From contig CM060990.1 in NCBI GenBank assembly GCA_030765065.1, positions 415,347,198-415,411,197 on the forward strand: DNA of 64,000 nucleotides, written 5' to 3'. This document shows, piece by piece, positions 11,680 through 22,236 of this stretch. Position 1 is the first letter of the stretch. Each line of letters starts with the position of its first letter. The notes under the pieces were generated by a model. It was given only the letters and a program-made list of their open reading frames with translations. It had not been told where the DNA came from and ran no database searches. Both the position numbers and the translations under genes were made by a program. Source of the stretch: Deroplatys truncata. Its lineage: Eukaryota > Arthropoda > Insecta > Mantodea > Mantidae.

Positions 11680-12490
11680 AAGGAAAAGTATTGTATTCCA
11701 CTCAAAAATTCAATATCGAGATTCACATGAAATACACGATTTGAGACCCCCTGAATCCAAAGAAAGAATTTTTACTTTCTCAACCATGCACTTACAGTAA
11801 GCAGACAAAGTATTGTATTCCACCCAAAAATTCAATAACGTGATTCACTGGAAACAGACGTTTTGAGACCGCCTGAATCACAAAAAAAAAAACATTTTAG
11901 TTTCCCTGCTACGTAGTTATAAGAAGCAGAGAAAGCATTGTATTCCACCCACAAATTCTATAACGAGATTCACTGGCAATACACGTTTTGAGACACCCTG
12001 AATCCAAAGAAAGGATTTTTACTTTCTCTACTACGTAGTTACAGTAAGTAGGGGAAGTGTTGTATTCCATCCAATAATTCAATAACGAGATTCACTGAAA
12101 ATACGCGTTTTAAGACCCATTAATCCAAAGATAGCATGTTTACTTTCTCTACTACATAGTGTTAGTAAGTAAAGGAAGTATTATATTACACCCAAGAATT
12201 CAAAACATGATTCACAGGAAACAAGGCCCCCTGCGTTTTAAGATCCCCTGAATCCAAAGAAAGCATGTTTACTTTCCCTACTACGTAGTTGCAGTTAGTA
12301 GAGGAAGTATTGTATTCCATCCAAAAATTCAATAACGAGATTCACCGGAAATACACGCTTTGAGACCCTTGAATACAAAGAAAGCATTTTTTAGTTTCAC
12401 TTCTATGCACTTAGAGTAAGTAGACGAAGTATTTTATTCCAGACAAAATTTAATGTAATTTTACCAGAAATCATGTTTGAGACTTCCTGA
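11680..12490 (+). repeat. Tandem array of ~120-bp hairpin-bearing units (about 7 copies)
   Basis: Each unit contains, in order, AGTATTGTATTCCACCCA, AAAAATTCAATAACGAGATT, a TTTTGAGACCCCCTGAATCC-like block and ACTTTCTCTACTACGTAGT. The segment ACTTTCTCTACT, a ~14-nt loop and AGTAGAGAAAGT can fold into a 12-bp stem. Units differ by several substitutions, and the most divergent lie at the ends. The inverted counterpart is at 61,430-62,240. No coding potential. Confidence 0.88.
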
Positions 12491-12529
12491 ACCCAAAGAA
12501 CTCATTTTTAGAAAAAGGTTTTGTATGTA

Positions 12530-12581
12530 TGTTTGTGTGTGTATGTGTGTGTGTGTGTGTGTGGTGTGTGTGTGTGTGGAT
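12530..12581 (+). repeat. (GT)n microsatellite
   Basis: Interrupted GT dinucleotide run. The inverted counterpart in the right arm is an (AC)n run at 61,341-61,387. Confidence 0.9.
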
Positions 12582-12589
12582 CCGTGAAC

Positions 12590-13120
12590 AGCATAACTCA
12601 AAACAAAAAGTCGGTTAAAAACTAAACCTAGTGTTTAAGTTCAACATCTTTCAAGGATACGACACAAAGCTTCTGAAGAAAATCCTTCACTCAAAATTAC
12701 CCTTTATATTGAACATCTTTCGAAACTTCTTATTTTTTTCAAAAATGCCCATAACGATTTTGATTAAAATGATATGCTTAAGCTATTTTCATGTTATATA
12801 AAATATATCTTTAATTTTCTAGGAATGGTCTGTAAATTCGTCTTTATTCTGAATGACTTTTGATAATTAGTAAACCATAAGAGAGACAGAAAAAAATCTT
12901 AGTGCCCAACAAATGTAAATGTTGTTAAAGCACGAAATTTATGTCAAATAACATTTTTATGGTGTTAACCTATTCTGAAATATTCTTTGTTATTAGTTTG
13001 AATTTTCAAATACTTTACCTATACTTCTCGCAACTGAAAATCGCCATTGTTTTTCTTTCTTTCTTTCTATCGTTCATTGTTTCTTTCTTTCTTTTTCGTG
13101 TTCGTACAAACAGAACAGCA
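12590..13120 (+). repeat. Module B, first copy
   Basis: A ~500-bp AT-rich module beginning GTGAACAGCATAACTCAAA, with TCAACATCTTTCAAGGATAC, CGATTTTGATTAAAAT and TCTTTATTCTGAATGACTTTT blocks. It recurs at 13,870-14,400, 50,180-50,720 and, inverted, at 59,430-59,960 and 60,850-61,340. It ends in a TTTC microsatellite (13,047-13,100). A SINE then interrupts the module at CATTTCAAAGCT. No protein similarity recognised. Confidence 0.75.
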
Positions 13121-13126
13121 TTTCAA

Positions 13127-13665
13127 AGCTATCACGTGTATGGCCCGCATTCCGGAGGTCTTGGGTTCTATTCCCGTGACCGACCTTCGTGAACCATGGG
13201 TTTTTTTCAGCGGTTTTTCCCGGATCGCCAGGCGAATGCTGGGAAGGATTCTCTTATTTCTGAATTTCCTGTCGCTCCATTACCTTTCATCCGTTGCTCT
13301 CTTTTTGGGTTGGAAGTGTCGGCGATGGTGTTTCGGTGCAGTGTGGCAGGGTAAAAGGATACTCTTTGTGACTCTCTCCGTTCCTCGGCTTTCGGTGGCT
13401 GCCGGGGATCTTCGAACGCCCTTGAGTGGCGTTGGACCCCTCTGTGTGGATTGGGGTCCCCGATCTGCCTGTCCGTCTGGCGGGGAGCCTCTATCTGGAA
13501 AATTGGGGACCCTGCAATTCCTGCGCCGTCACTCCTTGTTCCGGCTGCCCGGTGTCTACTCTAGCCTCATCCTTCCTCTCGGGGACGCCTCCTCGTGGGG
13601 TGTAGCACAATATCCTCTATGTGGATCAGTGCCGAGGCCCCTCTGTAGCCAATCCAACCATAGCT
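13127..13665 (+). mobile_element. Long tRNA-derived SINE (family 1) in the left arm
   Basis: The head has GTATGGCCCGCATTCCGGAGG and the B-box region GGGTTCTATTCCC. The body carries GGTTGGAAGTGTCGGCGATG and CCTCATCCTTCCTCTCGGGG, shared with other copies. The target CATTTCAAAGCTATCACG is partly repeated at the 3' side (AGCTATCACAC near 13,661). The orthologous insertion is at 60,200-60,750 in the right arm, so insertion preceded duplication of the arm. Confidence 0.8.
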
Positions 13666-13869
13666 ATCACACATCGATCAGCTTTGAGGGGCTTGTCTGT
13701 CACTTTAGCTTAATAGGTTCTACTTATACCTACAACGAAACGCGTAAATAAATAATGAAGGTTTATGTGTATTAACATGAAGCAGATGCAAGAATAAGCT
13801 TTGTAAGAATAGTTTGCAGAAGAGTGAGTAGAGAAAGTCAGGTGAATACAACAATTTTTTTAGAAAAAG

Positions 13870-14400
13870 CTCCGTATCCCTGCGTGTCAATGAACAACAT
13901 AACTCCAAAACGAGAAGCTGTCAAGTACCAAACTTGATATTTAAGTTCAGCATCTTTTAAGGATAGGAAACGACGATTTTCAAGAAAATCTGCCCCACCC
14001 CAAACAACCCTTTACGTGGAAAAATTTTCGAAATTTGTTTTTTCTCAAAAATGGCTAGAACGGTTTTGATTAAAATATTCCCTGTTTAAGATATCTTTAT
14101 GACAAACGAAATATATATTTTGAATTTTCTGAGAGGAGCCTCCCTTTATTCTGAATTACTTTTGTATAATTGGCAAACGGTAAAAATGGATAATGTTTTA
14201 CTACACAAGAAATGCAGACCCCGTTAAAGCACACAGTTTGTCATACATAGATTTTAAAAAAATAATTATTTCCCAGATATTTTTGTGATTGGTTTGAATA
14301 CTCTTTGTAACTGAGAAGTCGCTATTCGTTTTGTCTTTATCCCGGTGATACAAATAGCATTGCATTTCAAAGCTTCGCGTTATGACATACTTTTTGAAAA
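13870..14400 (+). repeat. Module B, second copy
   Basis: Repeats the sequence order of 12,590-13,120, with matching CAACATAACTCCAAAACGAG, TTCAGCATCTTTTAAGGATA, GGTTTTGATTAAAATATTCC and AGGAGCCTCCCTTTATTCTG blocks. It ends at GCATTTCAAAGCT without a SINE insertion, and so shows the uninterrupted module end. The inverted counterpart is at 59,430-59,960. Confidence 0.72.
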
Positions 14401-14479
14401 TGGAACTATCGCTTTATCTACGTATCCAAAAACGAAATTTGTAAATGTGAACCTTCTCTTTTGGTATTAAATTTACGTC

Positions 14480-14690
14480 CTTTAACCGGGTAGGCTATTA
14501 CGGAAAGTGAAGGAAGGAAGTTGTTAAAATGACGCTCAAATGTCCCCGAGGTTCTTAGAGCTGTCTGACATTGATCTTCTCAGGATAAGGGAAAACCCCG
14601 AAAAAAACTTTATACAGATAACTAACTCTAAACGAGATTCAAACTCGGTACCTCTTCAATGTGAGGCAGACCCCCACACGATAGAGATGG
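14480..14690 (-). mobile_element. tRNA-related SINE (family 3), left-arm copy
   Basis: In reverse complement the element starts GTGTGGGGGTCTGCCTCAC and has a B-box-like GAGTTTGAATCTC. It continues with CGGGGTTTTCCCTTATCC and ends with GCCTACCCGGTTAAAGGAC. The inverted partner at 59,155-59,375 keeps GGGTTAGAATCTCG in the same place. The A box is weak. Classification as a SINE rests on the pol III B box and the arrangement. Confidence 0.6.
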
Positions 14691-15057
14691 GTTAAATGTG
14701 AATTGAACGTTTATCTAGATTATCAAGAATTAGATAGAAAAATAAAGTTTAGTAAAAATAATTTTAGAATGGTGAGAATAGAAAGTTACGTGAATGCAAC
14801 ACATTAGATTTTTCTCGTGGTAATGCAAAGAGAGTGGAATTCCAAAGGCACCACATAAAACTTTGACTATCATTTTAGCTGCTGTATTATTCTTATACTT
14901 ACGAGGCTTGTAAGAGTGTAATGAAAGTTTATCTCAATTAACAAAAAGTAACTAATTGTTCATTCACACAAGTCGTGTATAGGACAAGGTTTGAAATGTA
15001 GAATCAGAATGAAAAACTGAATGCCATAGCCGAGATTTGGACTACGGATCTTCTAGG

Positions 15058-15625
15058 TTCCGTCCAGGTGGCGCCGCGGTAACGCGTGCGACTCGCATTC
15101 GGGAGGTCACTGGTTCGCTTCGCCGCGACCACACCTCTGACCTATGGGCTTTCCCGGGGGTTTTATCGGGTAGCCAGGCGAATGCTGGAGTGGTTTCTCT
15201 TAGCCCCCGAATTTCCTGTCCCTCCATATCGTTCCATTCTTAATTTCATTCATCCTTAACCCCGTTAGGTCTGTCTGGAGTTGTCGGCGATGGTATTTCT
15301 GTGCAGCGTGGCAGGGAAAAAGGATGCTCTTTGTGGAGCCTTATGCATCTCTCAGCCTTCGGCTGGTATACGGTCTGCCCCTTGGGGGCGTTGGACCCTC
15401 TGTGTGGGGCTGGGTCCTGGTTTGCCTGCCCAACTTTCGGAGCGTCTCAATCTGGAAAATGTAGGGGCCCTGTCATTGCTGTGCTGTCACATCTGGTTTG
15501 GCCGCCCGGTGTCTCTTACCTCCTCCCTCCCTTCCGGGGGCGTCCCCCGAGAGGCACAGACGCAATATCCTCATTCACTGGATATATGACGAGTCCCCTC
15601 CGTTATACATTCGATTCCATGCTAG
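15058..15625 (+). mobile_element. Long tRNA-derived SINE (family 1), left-arm copy
   Basis: The head is GTGGCGCCGCGGTAACGCGT with TGGTTCGCTTCGCCGCGACC as the B-box region, followed by the common body with GTTGTCGGCGATGG. The partner in the right arm is 58,183-58,740 in opposite orientation. The flank GCCGAGATTTGGACTACGGATC is shared by both arms, showing one ancestral insertion. Confidence 0.8.
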
Positions 15626-16800
15626 ACCAGGGAAGAGAAGCATTTTAAGAATTCAGAACGTGAATCATAATACAAAGTATCTATGTCTAGCACCGTATGT
15701 TATTTTCAAAGGTCTTTTTTTTTCTTTCTTTCTCCCTTTTCTTTCTTCATATTTTTAATTTGCAAGCTAGTTTACTTTTGAAAGCAATTGAATTTTCGGA
15801 ATAGAGTGTTTTCAAATGAGGAACCAATTGCAACAAAAGCACATCAACCGTTTTGCATTAACACTTTCGTCTCACTATTTTGAAAATTTAGCTTATATGT
15901 TATCCTAATTGAATAAAGCAGCTATGTAGAAACTGCATATTTTGCGCTAAACGTTATTTCCTCATATCTATTAACATTTTGTCCTTTTAGATACAATAGC
16001 GGCTTGTATTTTATGTCCACTATATGGTTGGCGCGGTTTTTCTCTCTTTGTATCGTGAGTGTGTGTAAGGGGGAATTATTCTTCAAATAAAACAATCTTT
16101 ATTCGTTTTTCAGTAATAAACGCAAAATATATCTCATGTTGAAGAACATTGAATGTTGCACTTAATTGCGCTGAAACACCTTCAACATTTTGACATTAAT
16201 ATTACCTTTGCTTCCGTAATTTTAAAACGCTACTTGAATGTTATCAGAATGAATGTGCCAACTGTATGGAGCTACATATTTAGCGCTAAACGTTGTGATC
16301 AATCTCTATGAAAATTAAAAAGCAAAATAAACTTATATTAAGATAAGAACTACCCTCTCCTGTCAGTGTTCGTATGGAATAGTCCATTGCGTGGTCATTA
16401 TGAATCTATTATTATTACTAGCAACAAACGTTAAAAACAAGATATACGTTATGTGAAACTTGTTTCTCAAGAAAATTACTGAACAATGCATCTAAACTTC
16501 TGTAGCATCCGCATAAATAGTGCAATAATTGCTTTTTAAACAAAATATTATGTAAAAAAAATGTTAATTTATTTCGCTTGTATAGTTTTAGTAGAGAGAA
16601 ATGTGTTTGGTTAGGTCTTTTTTCCTTTTAGGTTCAGGTCGCTGAATTATACGAGAATGCGCAAAAGTAAAGGTGACCTTTGAGACGCAACCGGCGCTTA
16701 CTGTTGGCTATAGCCAGGCATGACTAGTCGAGAAGACATTCCTTTCTCCTCTTCCTCTACATCCCCTGGTCCACCGGAAAACATTTGGAGCCTTCTGTAG

Positions 16801-17690
16801 TACAGTAAATCTAGAGATTTTACTGGAAGGTGGCAAAATTTGGGAGAGATGAATTATAAAGCAGTTGCATTTTTTTTATAAGCTACAGCGATTCATTTAA
16901 TCATTATAACGTTATTATATACCCAAATCGTTATTTATTACATAACCAGTTTATCGCTCGTGCATAACCTATTATCTGGATAATTCGACATTCTACATTA
17001 TAATTGTTTATTTGTGTTTATAGTTTTAAGTCTATTAACTGCGTAGATCATATCGGACGTATAGCAGTTTTGAATATGCTTAAAAATTAATTGTTTCTAT
17101 AAAAGAACATATTTACAGAAATCACATCTAAAATGAGGATGTTTAGTGAATTCAAAATCTAAACAAATCTCCGGTGTATTTTACCAGGTATAAATAAGAA
17201 ATTAAATCGGCTTGAACATAGTCTTTCCACGTCAAGCAGTGCGGAAAGGATTACTTTTAAAATAAAAGCGTTCGTTATTAAACAATGTAATTATATCGAA
17301 TAATCCTTATTGTTCCCAGCAATACCGTTTATATTTGCAAGATTTTAAATAAGCGTATTATATAGTAGGTATAGGTATATAGTTTTCGATGCTACTGAAT
17401 GTTGGTAATACTACTACATTACTTATTAAAACAAAGAAAGCATATAGTATCACGTTATACGCGACTTTAGAATAGTCTTAAATATGTAGCCCATGAGCAT
17501 TGCAGAACAAACTCTGATACATTTATTACTGCCTGTCTATGTGTACAAATATAAACAAAGAAGGAAGAGGTAACAGAAAAAGTTGAACCATAAACTTTAC
17601 TTAGATAATATTAATTGTAGTAGCAATTATTATGGAACGGTTCTTCAGAACAATAATTAATACTTCATCTTGTGGAATGTATAGGGTCTT
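16801..17690. other. Intergenic, nothing recognised
   Basis: Very AT-rich DNA between the inner edge of the left arm and the next transposon. No frames of note. Confidence 0.5.
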
Positions 17691-18918
17691 TCAACACGAG
17701 TGTCCTATCTTTAACATGTGATAGCTGCCGTTGTTATTGAGCTACAGTAGTCATTTTTTTCCTGTGGTTACAATTGTTATTGACAAATAGCCATGTAGCG
17801 TTATAGCATTCAGAAACGCGTAGAAATTGTGAAAATTTATTATCAAAATGGATCATCTGTTCGCCAAACCTTCCGTGTATTGCGTGAAGTTTAAGGTATA
17901 CATAATCATCCCTGCGAGAGAACGATTCGGCGTTTGATCGATAAATTTAAAAGAAGTGGTTCTGTCAGCGATCAAAGAACGCCTGTACGTAATCGACGTA
18001 AGCGCTCCAACGAAAACATATGCGCCGTTCGTGAGAGTGTACGCGAGAACGGAAACAAATCAATTGCTCTTCGAGCGCAAGAATTGGGGCTTTCGCCGAC
18101 CACAACTTGGCGAATTCTGCATCTGGACTTGAAGTTTCACTCTTACAAAATGGTGTTAACTCAAGAACTAAAGCCTAACAACCATAGGTTGCGCCGTGTA
18201 TTCGCTGACTGGGCTATGGAGCCATTGGAAGCTGACCCAGATTTTGTTCAAAAAATCATCTTCAGCGACGAAGCCCACTTTTGGATGCATTGTTGTATTA
18301 ACAAACAAAATTGCCGCTTTGGAGCAATCACAATCCAATGCAGATTCAAGAACGACCACTTTATCCCCAAAAGGTTGCTGTGTGGTGTGGATTTTGGTAT
18401 GGAAGCATTGGTCCATATTGTTTCCAAGATGAAGATGGAGAAGCTCTAACTGTCAATGCAGAAAGATACCGGACTCTTATAAGGGACTATTTTTGGCCTC
18501 AATTGGATGGTATGGATCTCAGAAACATCTGGTTCCAGCAAGATGGTGCCACAGGTGGTGGTGGTGATGTCAACTGGCCCCCGAGGTCATGTGATTTAAC
18601 GTCGTTGGATTACTTCCTGTGGGGTTATGTTAAATCTCGAGTTTATGTCAACCAGCCAGAAACAGTAAATGATCCTATACATAACATCACGCGTGTTATT
18701 CGTGAAGTTGGGCCTAATTTACGTTCTTCTGTGATTGAAAACTGGGTCAAGCGTATACGCGCAACCCAACGAACTCGCGGCGGTCACTTAACTGATGATC
18801 TCTTCCACACGTAATGACATTAATTGTGTTCCAAAATAAAAAAGAAATAAACCTCTATACATTATAGAACGTGTTTTATTTAAGTTCAAAGATAGGACAC
18901 TCTTGTTGAAAGACCCTA
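17691..18918 (+). mobile_element. Tc1/mariner-superfamily transposon with intact inverted ends
   Basis: A 1,228-bp element bounded by TA duplications (17,689-17,690 and 18,919-18,920). Its inverted ends begin TAGGGTCTTTCAACA and extend through a GTGTCCTATCTTT block on both sides. It carries one broken transposase gene. The ends look complete, so it could still be mobilised in trans by a related source. Confidence 0.93.
17792..18814 (+). pseudogene. DDE/D transposase of the 17.7-kb element (broken)
   Basis: The likely start is ATG 17,792, but its second codon is TAG. The HTH-type N-terminal region continues as YSIQKRVEIVKIYYQ. A frameshift leads into the frame 17,934-18,449 with the first catalytic motif IFSDEAHFW (about 18,257-18,283). 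A one-base loss near 18,315-18,320 shifts into the frame 18,311-18,814, with KVAVWCGFW and WFQQDGAT (second Asp). Between QQDGAT and GDVNWPPRSCDLT about 20 residues usual in the family are missing. The third motif is LTSLDYFLWGYVKSRVY. There are at least three independent kinds of lesion, so it is inactive. Confidence 0.88.
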
Positions 18919-19439
18919 TACCGCAACGGGTAGGTCTTTTATGTTAATTATAAATAAAATTGATTCCCCAATACTTAAGCGTCATTCTTATAACTAAACA
19001 ACATTTATGATCATAAATGATCACTATTGCAAGTAACAACCTTTTCAAGATGATAGAGACGAAAGTCTGACAACTCTGTTTACGAAAGCAGGTAAGATTG
19101 GGTATTGAGAACAGAGATGGACTGTTATATGTCAGTACTGTATAGCCGTATTTTACTGCGCGCAGACTGAATTAGGGCTGGAGACGCAACGGTTCTGAGA
19201 AGCGTAGTAGCGAATCAGTTTTAGCGCTGACATAAATCGGACTGAAGCATTAATTATTCTCGATGTTGAAACGAAATTCGCATGTATTTCTCCAAACACG
19301 TTTTATAGTGCGCATTCTATGTAATTTAGAACAGAAGCAAGTAGTATAACTGTTTTTGTGTGTTTTATATACACAAATATGATGTTACTAATCATGTGCA
19401 TTAATGGTAATAAAATATTAATATATTGCTGCTACCGTT
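18919..19439. other. Intergenic, nothing recognised
   Basis: AT-rich DNA without recognised features. Confidence 0.5.
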
Positions 19440-21010
19440 ATGAATACCGTCACTACTACAAAAACCACTACCCATATCCCTTCAACTACCACCACCCAGA
19501 TGCAAAATGTAGAACAGGCACTCAGGTGATTTAATTTGTTTTTGGAACACACACAGCTCCGAGATGGCGAAGAAGAAGGTCCGCTCTGCCGCCGCTCCTG
19601 CTAAGGCAGGAACCTCTTCGTCTCCTCCAGCACCCGCCGAGGAGATCTCGCCGTAGCCGCCGCTGCCTAGGGCAACCTATGCCGCAACCGCCGCCAGCCA
19701 ACGCCGCTTCGCCGCGACTGCCTCGGCAGTCGCCGCGTCACTCACCGGCATCCACGCTGCCGATTCTGGGCACTTCCCAGCCACCGCAGAGCCAGCCTGT
19801 GCCTCAAGGGAGGTACAGTGCCGTCGTCCGTGGGGTCCCGAGGGACCTACCAGCCAGGTTCCTCGTCACCGCAGCCCACCAGCAGTGGCCTTCAGCCTTG
19901 AAGGCCACCAGGATCCACGGAGCACAGGGACCCACATCGCTCGTCAGGATGGAGTTCGCAGATCCTGGCGACTACGAAGCTGCCTTGAGGGCGGGCCTGC
20001 CCCTGTTAGGGCGGTGCTTACGCATCGAGGCCAGCCGAGTGGAACGCCAGGTTCCCTGCAGACGCTGCTGTGCCTACGGGCACAATGAGACGTCCTGCGC
20101 AGCTCAACCCAGGTGCCACTACTGTGGAGCAGCCTGCACCACCTCATCGTGTACCCAGCACGACCTTCGCCGCCGACGCCGCTACTGTGCGACCTGTGGA
20201 GGGTCATCACACTTCACCGGCCAGGCGCTCTGCCCCCTGCATCCCCGCAGGAAGGCATCGCCGACGCCGCCAGCACCTACGCCGCAGATAGTGACATCTC
20301 CACAGCCACCGCCTCCAGCACCATCACCAGCGCCGACACCAGTACCACCAACGCCGATACCAGCACCTTCACTCTCGCCGATCATCGAGGAAGTCCAGGG
20401 CCTACGCGACGCCGTTCAGGATCTCCATGCGGAGTTCCTGAACATGACGACGAAGCTAACAGCCCTGGAGGAACTCATCAGGGAACTTCAAACATCATCA
20501 ACTGCCCAACAGGTTTTCCTGGCTGGGCAGTTCGACAGCACCTCTTCAAGACTCACAGCCATCACCGAAGCCATCCGGGTCTCATCTCTCAGCCACCGGC
20601 CGAAGACGGACCCGGCCAAAGTCGCGAGCTTCTTGCAGCAATGCAAAGAGTTCAACCAGCAACAGGAACATCATCGTCAGCACCCTCCTAAATCCTAACT
20701 TCCATTCACTTCCTAAACCCTCGCCATTCCCACTAGTGTTGCAGTCAGGTTTCATGGCTGCAACCTAGTAACTACCTTTACCCGCTCCCGCCCACAGGGC
20801 GGCAGCCAACAGCCTTCAAGTACTAACGCGGGTACTATGCGGGACCGCGCGAAGCCACGCCATTCCACTTTTCCTTCTTCCTTTTTTCCATCCGGTGGAG
20901 GAGTTTTTAGTGGGTATGCCGACTATTGGTGAGTCCCACACTCTCAGTCCCGACTCCCATCGGGGCTGGGGTCAGTGATTAAATCATTTTCTCCTTCACT
21001 CGAAAAAAAA
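19440..21010 (+). mobile_element. Gag-only retroposon (non-LTR type) with 3' UTR and short A tail
   Basis: A GC-rich island in AT-rich surroundings. It contains a gag reading frame followed by a ~300-bp UTR with GTCCCGACTCCCATCGGGGC (a potential hairpin) and ends in a short A run near 21,004. No endonuclease or reverse transcriptase follows the gag. It is therefore either an internally deleted LINE or a non-autonomous family that borrows the RT of a partner. The 5' boundary is approximate. No target-site duplication was identified. Confidence 0.65.
19679..20698 (+). CDS. Gag-like protein with three zinc knuckles
   Basis: A 339-codon open frame. Residues 1-45 are Pro/Ser-rich. Residues 45-118 look like the RNA-binding domain that precedes zinc knuckles in LINE gag proteins (YSAVVRGVPRDLPARF). 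Knuckle 1 is CRRCCAYGHNETSC (127-140, CX2CX4HX4C). Knuckle 2 is CHYCGAACTTSSC (146-158) and knuckle 3 CATCGGSSHFTGQALC (170-185). A long Pro-rich linker follows (about 190-235), then a helix-prone, coiled-coil-like segment (about 236-300). An upstream ATG at 19,564 opens another frame that meets TAG after about 30 codons, so the original start may have been lost by frameshift. The family likely packages element RNA. Confidence 0.75.
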   Translation: MPQPPPANAASPRLPRQSPRHSPASTLPILGTSQPPQSQPVPQGRYSAVVRGVPRDLPARFLVTAAHQQWPSALKATRIHGAQGPTSLVRMEFADPGDYEAALRAGLPLLGRCLRIEASRVERQVPCRRCCAYGHNETSCAAQPRCHYCGAACTTSSCTQHDLRRRRRYCATCGGSSHFTGQALCPLHPRRKASPTPPAPTPQIVTSPQPPPPAPSPAPTPVPPTPIPAPSLSPIIEEVQGLRDAVQDLHAEFLNMTTKLTALEELIRELQTSSTAQQVFLAGQFDSTSSRLTAITEAIRVSSLSHRPKTDPAKVASFLQQCKEFNQQQEHHRQHPPKS

Positions 21011-21939
21011 GCTTCTGTGAAAAGAAAGAAAAAAATTAGTATCGCAAAGCTTTAAATGCTCTTCATCACATTTACTTGCACTTGCGAAAATTCAAACGTA
21101 CAGCATGAAATATTTAAAAGAAACTGTTGATGTAAAATATAAATGTATTTCGAACAAATTGTGTATTCTTTCGTTAACATACATTTTTTTCTGCAATCAC
21201 GTGTTTTGCCTCCCCCTTTGTTTTCAGTTAAATGCAATCCACTAACAGTAAAATGGATTTCATATACTATTCCCAGAAAATTCAAGACTTACATTTTATT
21301 TTCGTGTCAATATCTCAAACATATGGCATTTGAATCAAAATCGCCATTCTTGAGAAAATAAAATATAAGGAATGTTGTTCCATGTAAACAATATTTTGGG
21401 AAGGAAGGAATTTTGAAAACTTTGATGCCACATCCGTGTAAGATGTTGGTCTTAAATATATGTGTCCATATTTATCCAACTTTTCCTTTTTGAGTTCTGC
21501 TGTATACATTGGTGGACCATTTAAGTTGAAACTGTAGTATATCTCCAAAACTAAGCGTTGTAGAAAGAAATGTCTTGAATAAAAGTTGCTTGATATTATG
21601 CGGGAAAGTAAATTCCATTAGTCGGTTTTGTTTGGAGGACATTATGATGGTCATCTTACGGTCAATATAATGCTTTTAAATGGGAACATAGAATTAGGGT
21701 CAATTTAAAGGAGTTATGATTATATTGTTAGATTTTAGAGAGCATCAGCGGCAGACAAGCATGAGAACTTTATAGCCGAATATTTCCAGATATTTTGTCT
21801 TTGTTGAACATTATTTGGATACTTTGTTGGAAGATGTGACACTAGACATTCGTCAGGGCATGACCTTTCAAAAAGTTGGCCATGCAACGCAAGGCGTGCC
21901 GCACGCCGCACATAGGGGATATTGAATAGGAAATATACC
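21011..21939. other. Intergenic, nothing recognised
   Basis: AT-rich DNA. Short frames of up to 87 codons show no domain. Confidence 0.5.
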
Positions 21940-22236
21940 AAATTAAATTGAGTTTTATTTATCAGGCTCTTTAACTGCTGTGGTTCTGAATGTGCCATTC
22001 TATACTGGGTGTAAAAGACCGATAATTTTGCTCGGAGGCCTCTTTATCAGGCTTGAGGTTCTTTTACGTGCCGTAAATCTACGACACGGGACCACCGGCT
22101 TTGCTTCCCTTCCGAAGGATGACATACTAAGAATTTTTACACCCGAAAAACCCATCGCCCTCCGCCGGGTTTGAACCCGCGACCTCGAGAATTAGAGGCT
22201 AGCATGATAATCACTACACCACCGAGGACGATAGGA
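21940..22236 (-). mobile_element. tRNA-derived SINE (family 2)
   Basis: Read in reverse complement it starts CCTCGGTGGTGTAGTGATTA (A-box region). It continues with GGTCGCGGGTTCAAACCCG, a near-perfect tRNA T-arm/B box. The head resembles a tRNA-Asp/Glu type. The body includes a CCTTCGGAAGGGAAG hairpin-like block, TTTACGGCACGTAAAAGAAC, and a 3' part ending near ATAAATAAAACTCA. A second copy is at 46,597-46,875. An anticodon stem with an intron-like gap is absent, so it is not a functional tRNA. Confidence 0.78.

Larger units (their letters stand above)
11240..16800 (+). repeat. Left arm of a 51-kb-scale inverted repeat
   Basis: This ~5.6-kb block is the reverse complement of 57,080-62,650. Matching landmarks add to a nearly constant sum (about 73,850-73,930). 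They include the outer edge near 11,245, the hairpin tandem array, the GT/AC microsatellite, the TTTC/GAAA microsatellite, three SINEs at corresponding sites with shared flanks, and a GCTATAGCCAGG segment near 16,710. Homology stops at both edges. Numerous substitutions and small indels separate the arms, so the event is old. Whether it is one duplication or two copies of a dispersed repeat is open. Confidence 0.85.

Noticed and set aside
11680-12490. CRISPR array
   Set aside because: Regular repeats with internal palindromes, but the whole ~120-bp unit is repeated with no unique spacers, and the context is insect nuclear DNA.
13047-13751. 234-codon ORF
   Set aside because: It spans a microsatellite and a SINE. 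The protein is the incidental translation of SINE sequence.
20113-20691. 192-codon ORF in the gag region
   Set aside because: Another frame of the GC-rich gag gene. The zinc knuckles are in the 19,679-20,698 frame.
22160-22235. tRNA-Asp/Glu-like gene on the minus strand
   Set aside because: A good T arm and A box, but the anticodon region is disrupted and the sequence continues into a SINE body shared with 46,597-46,875.
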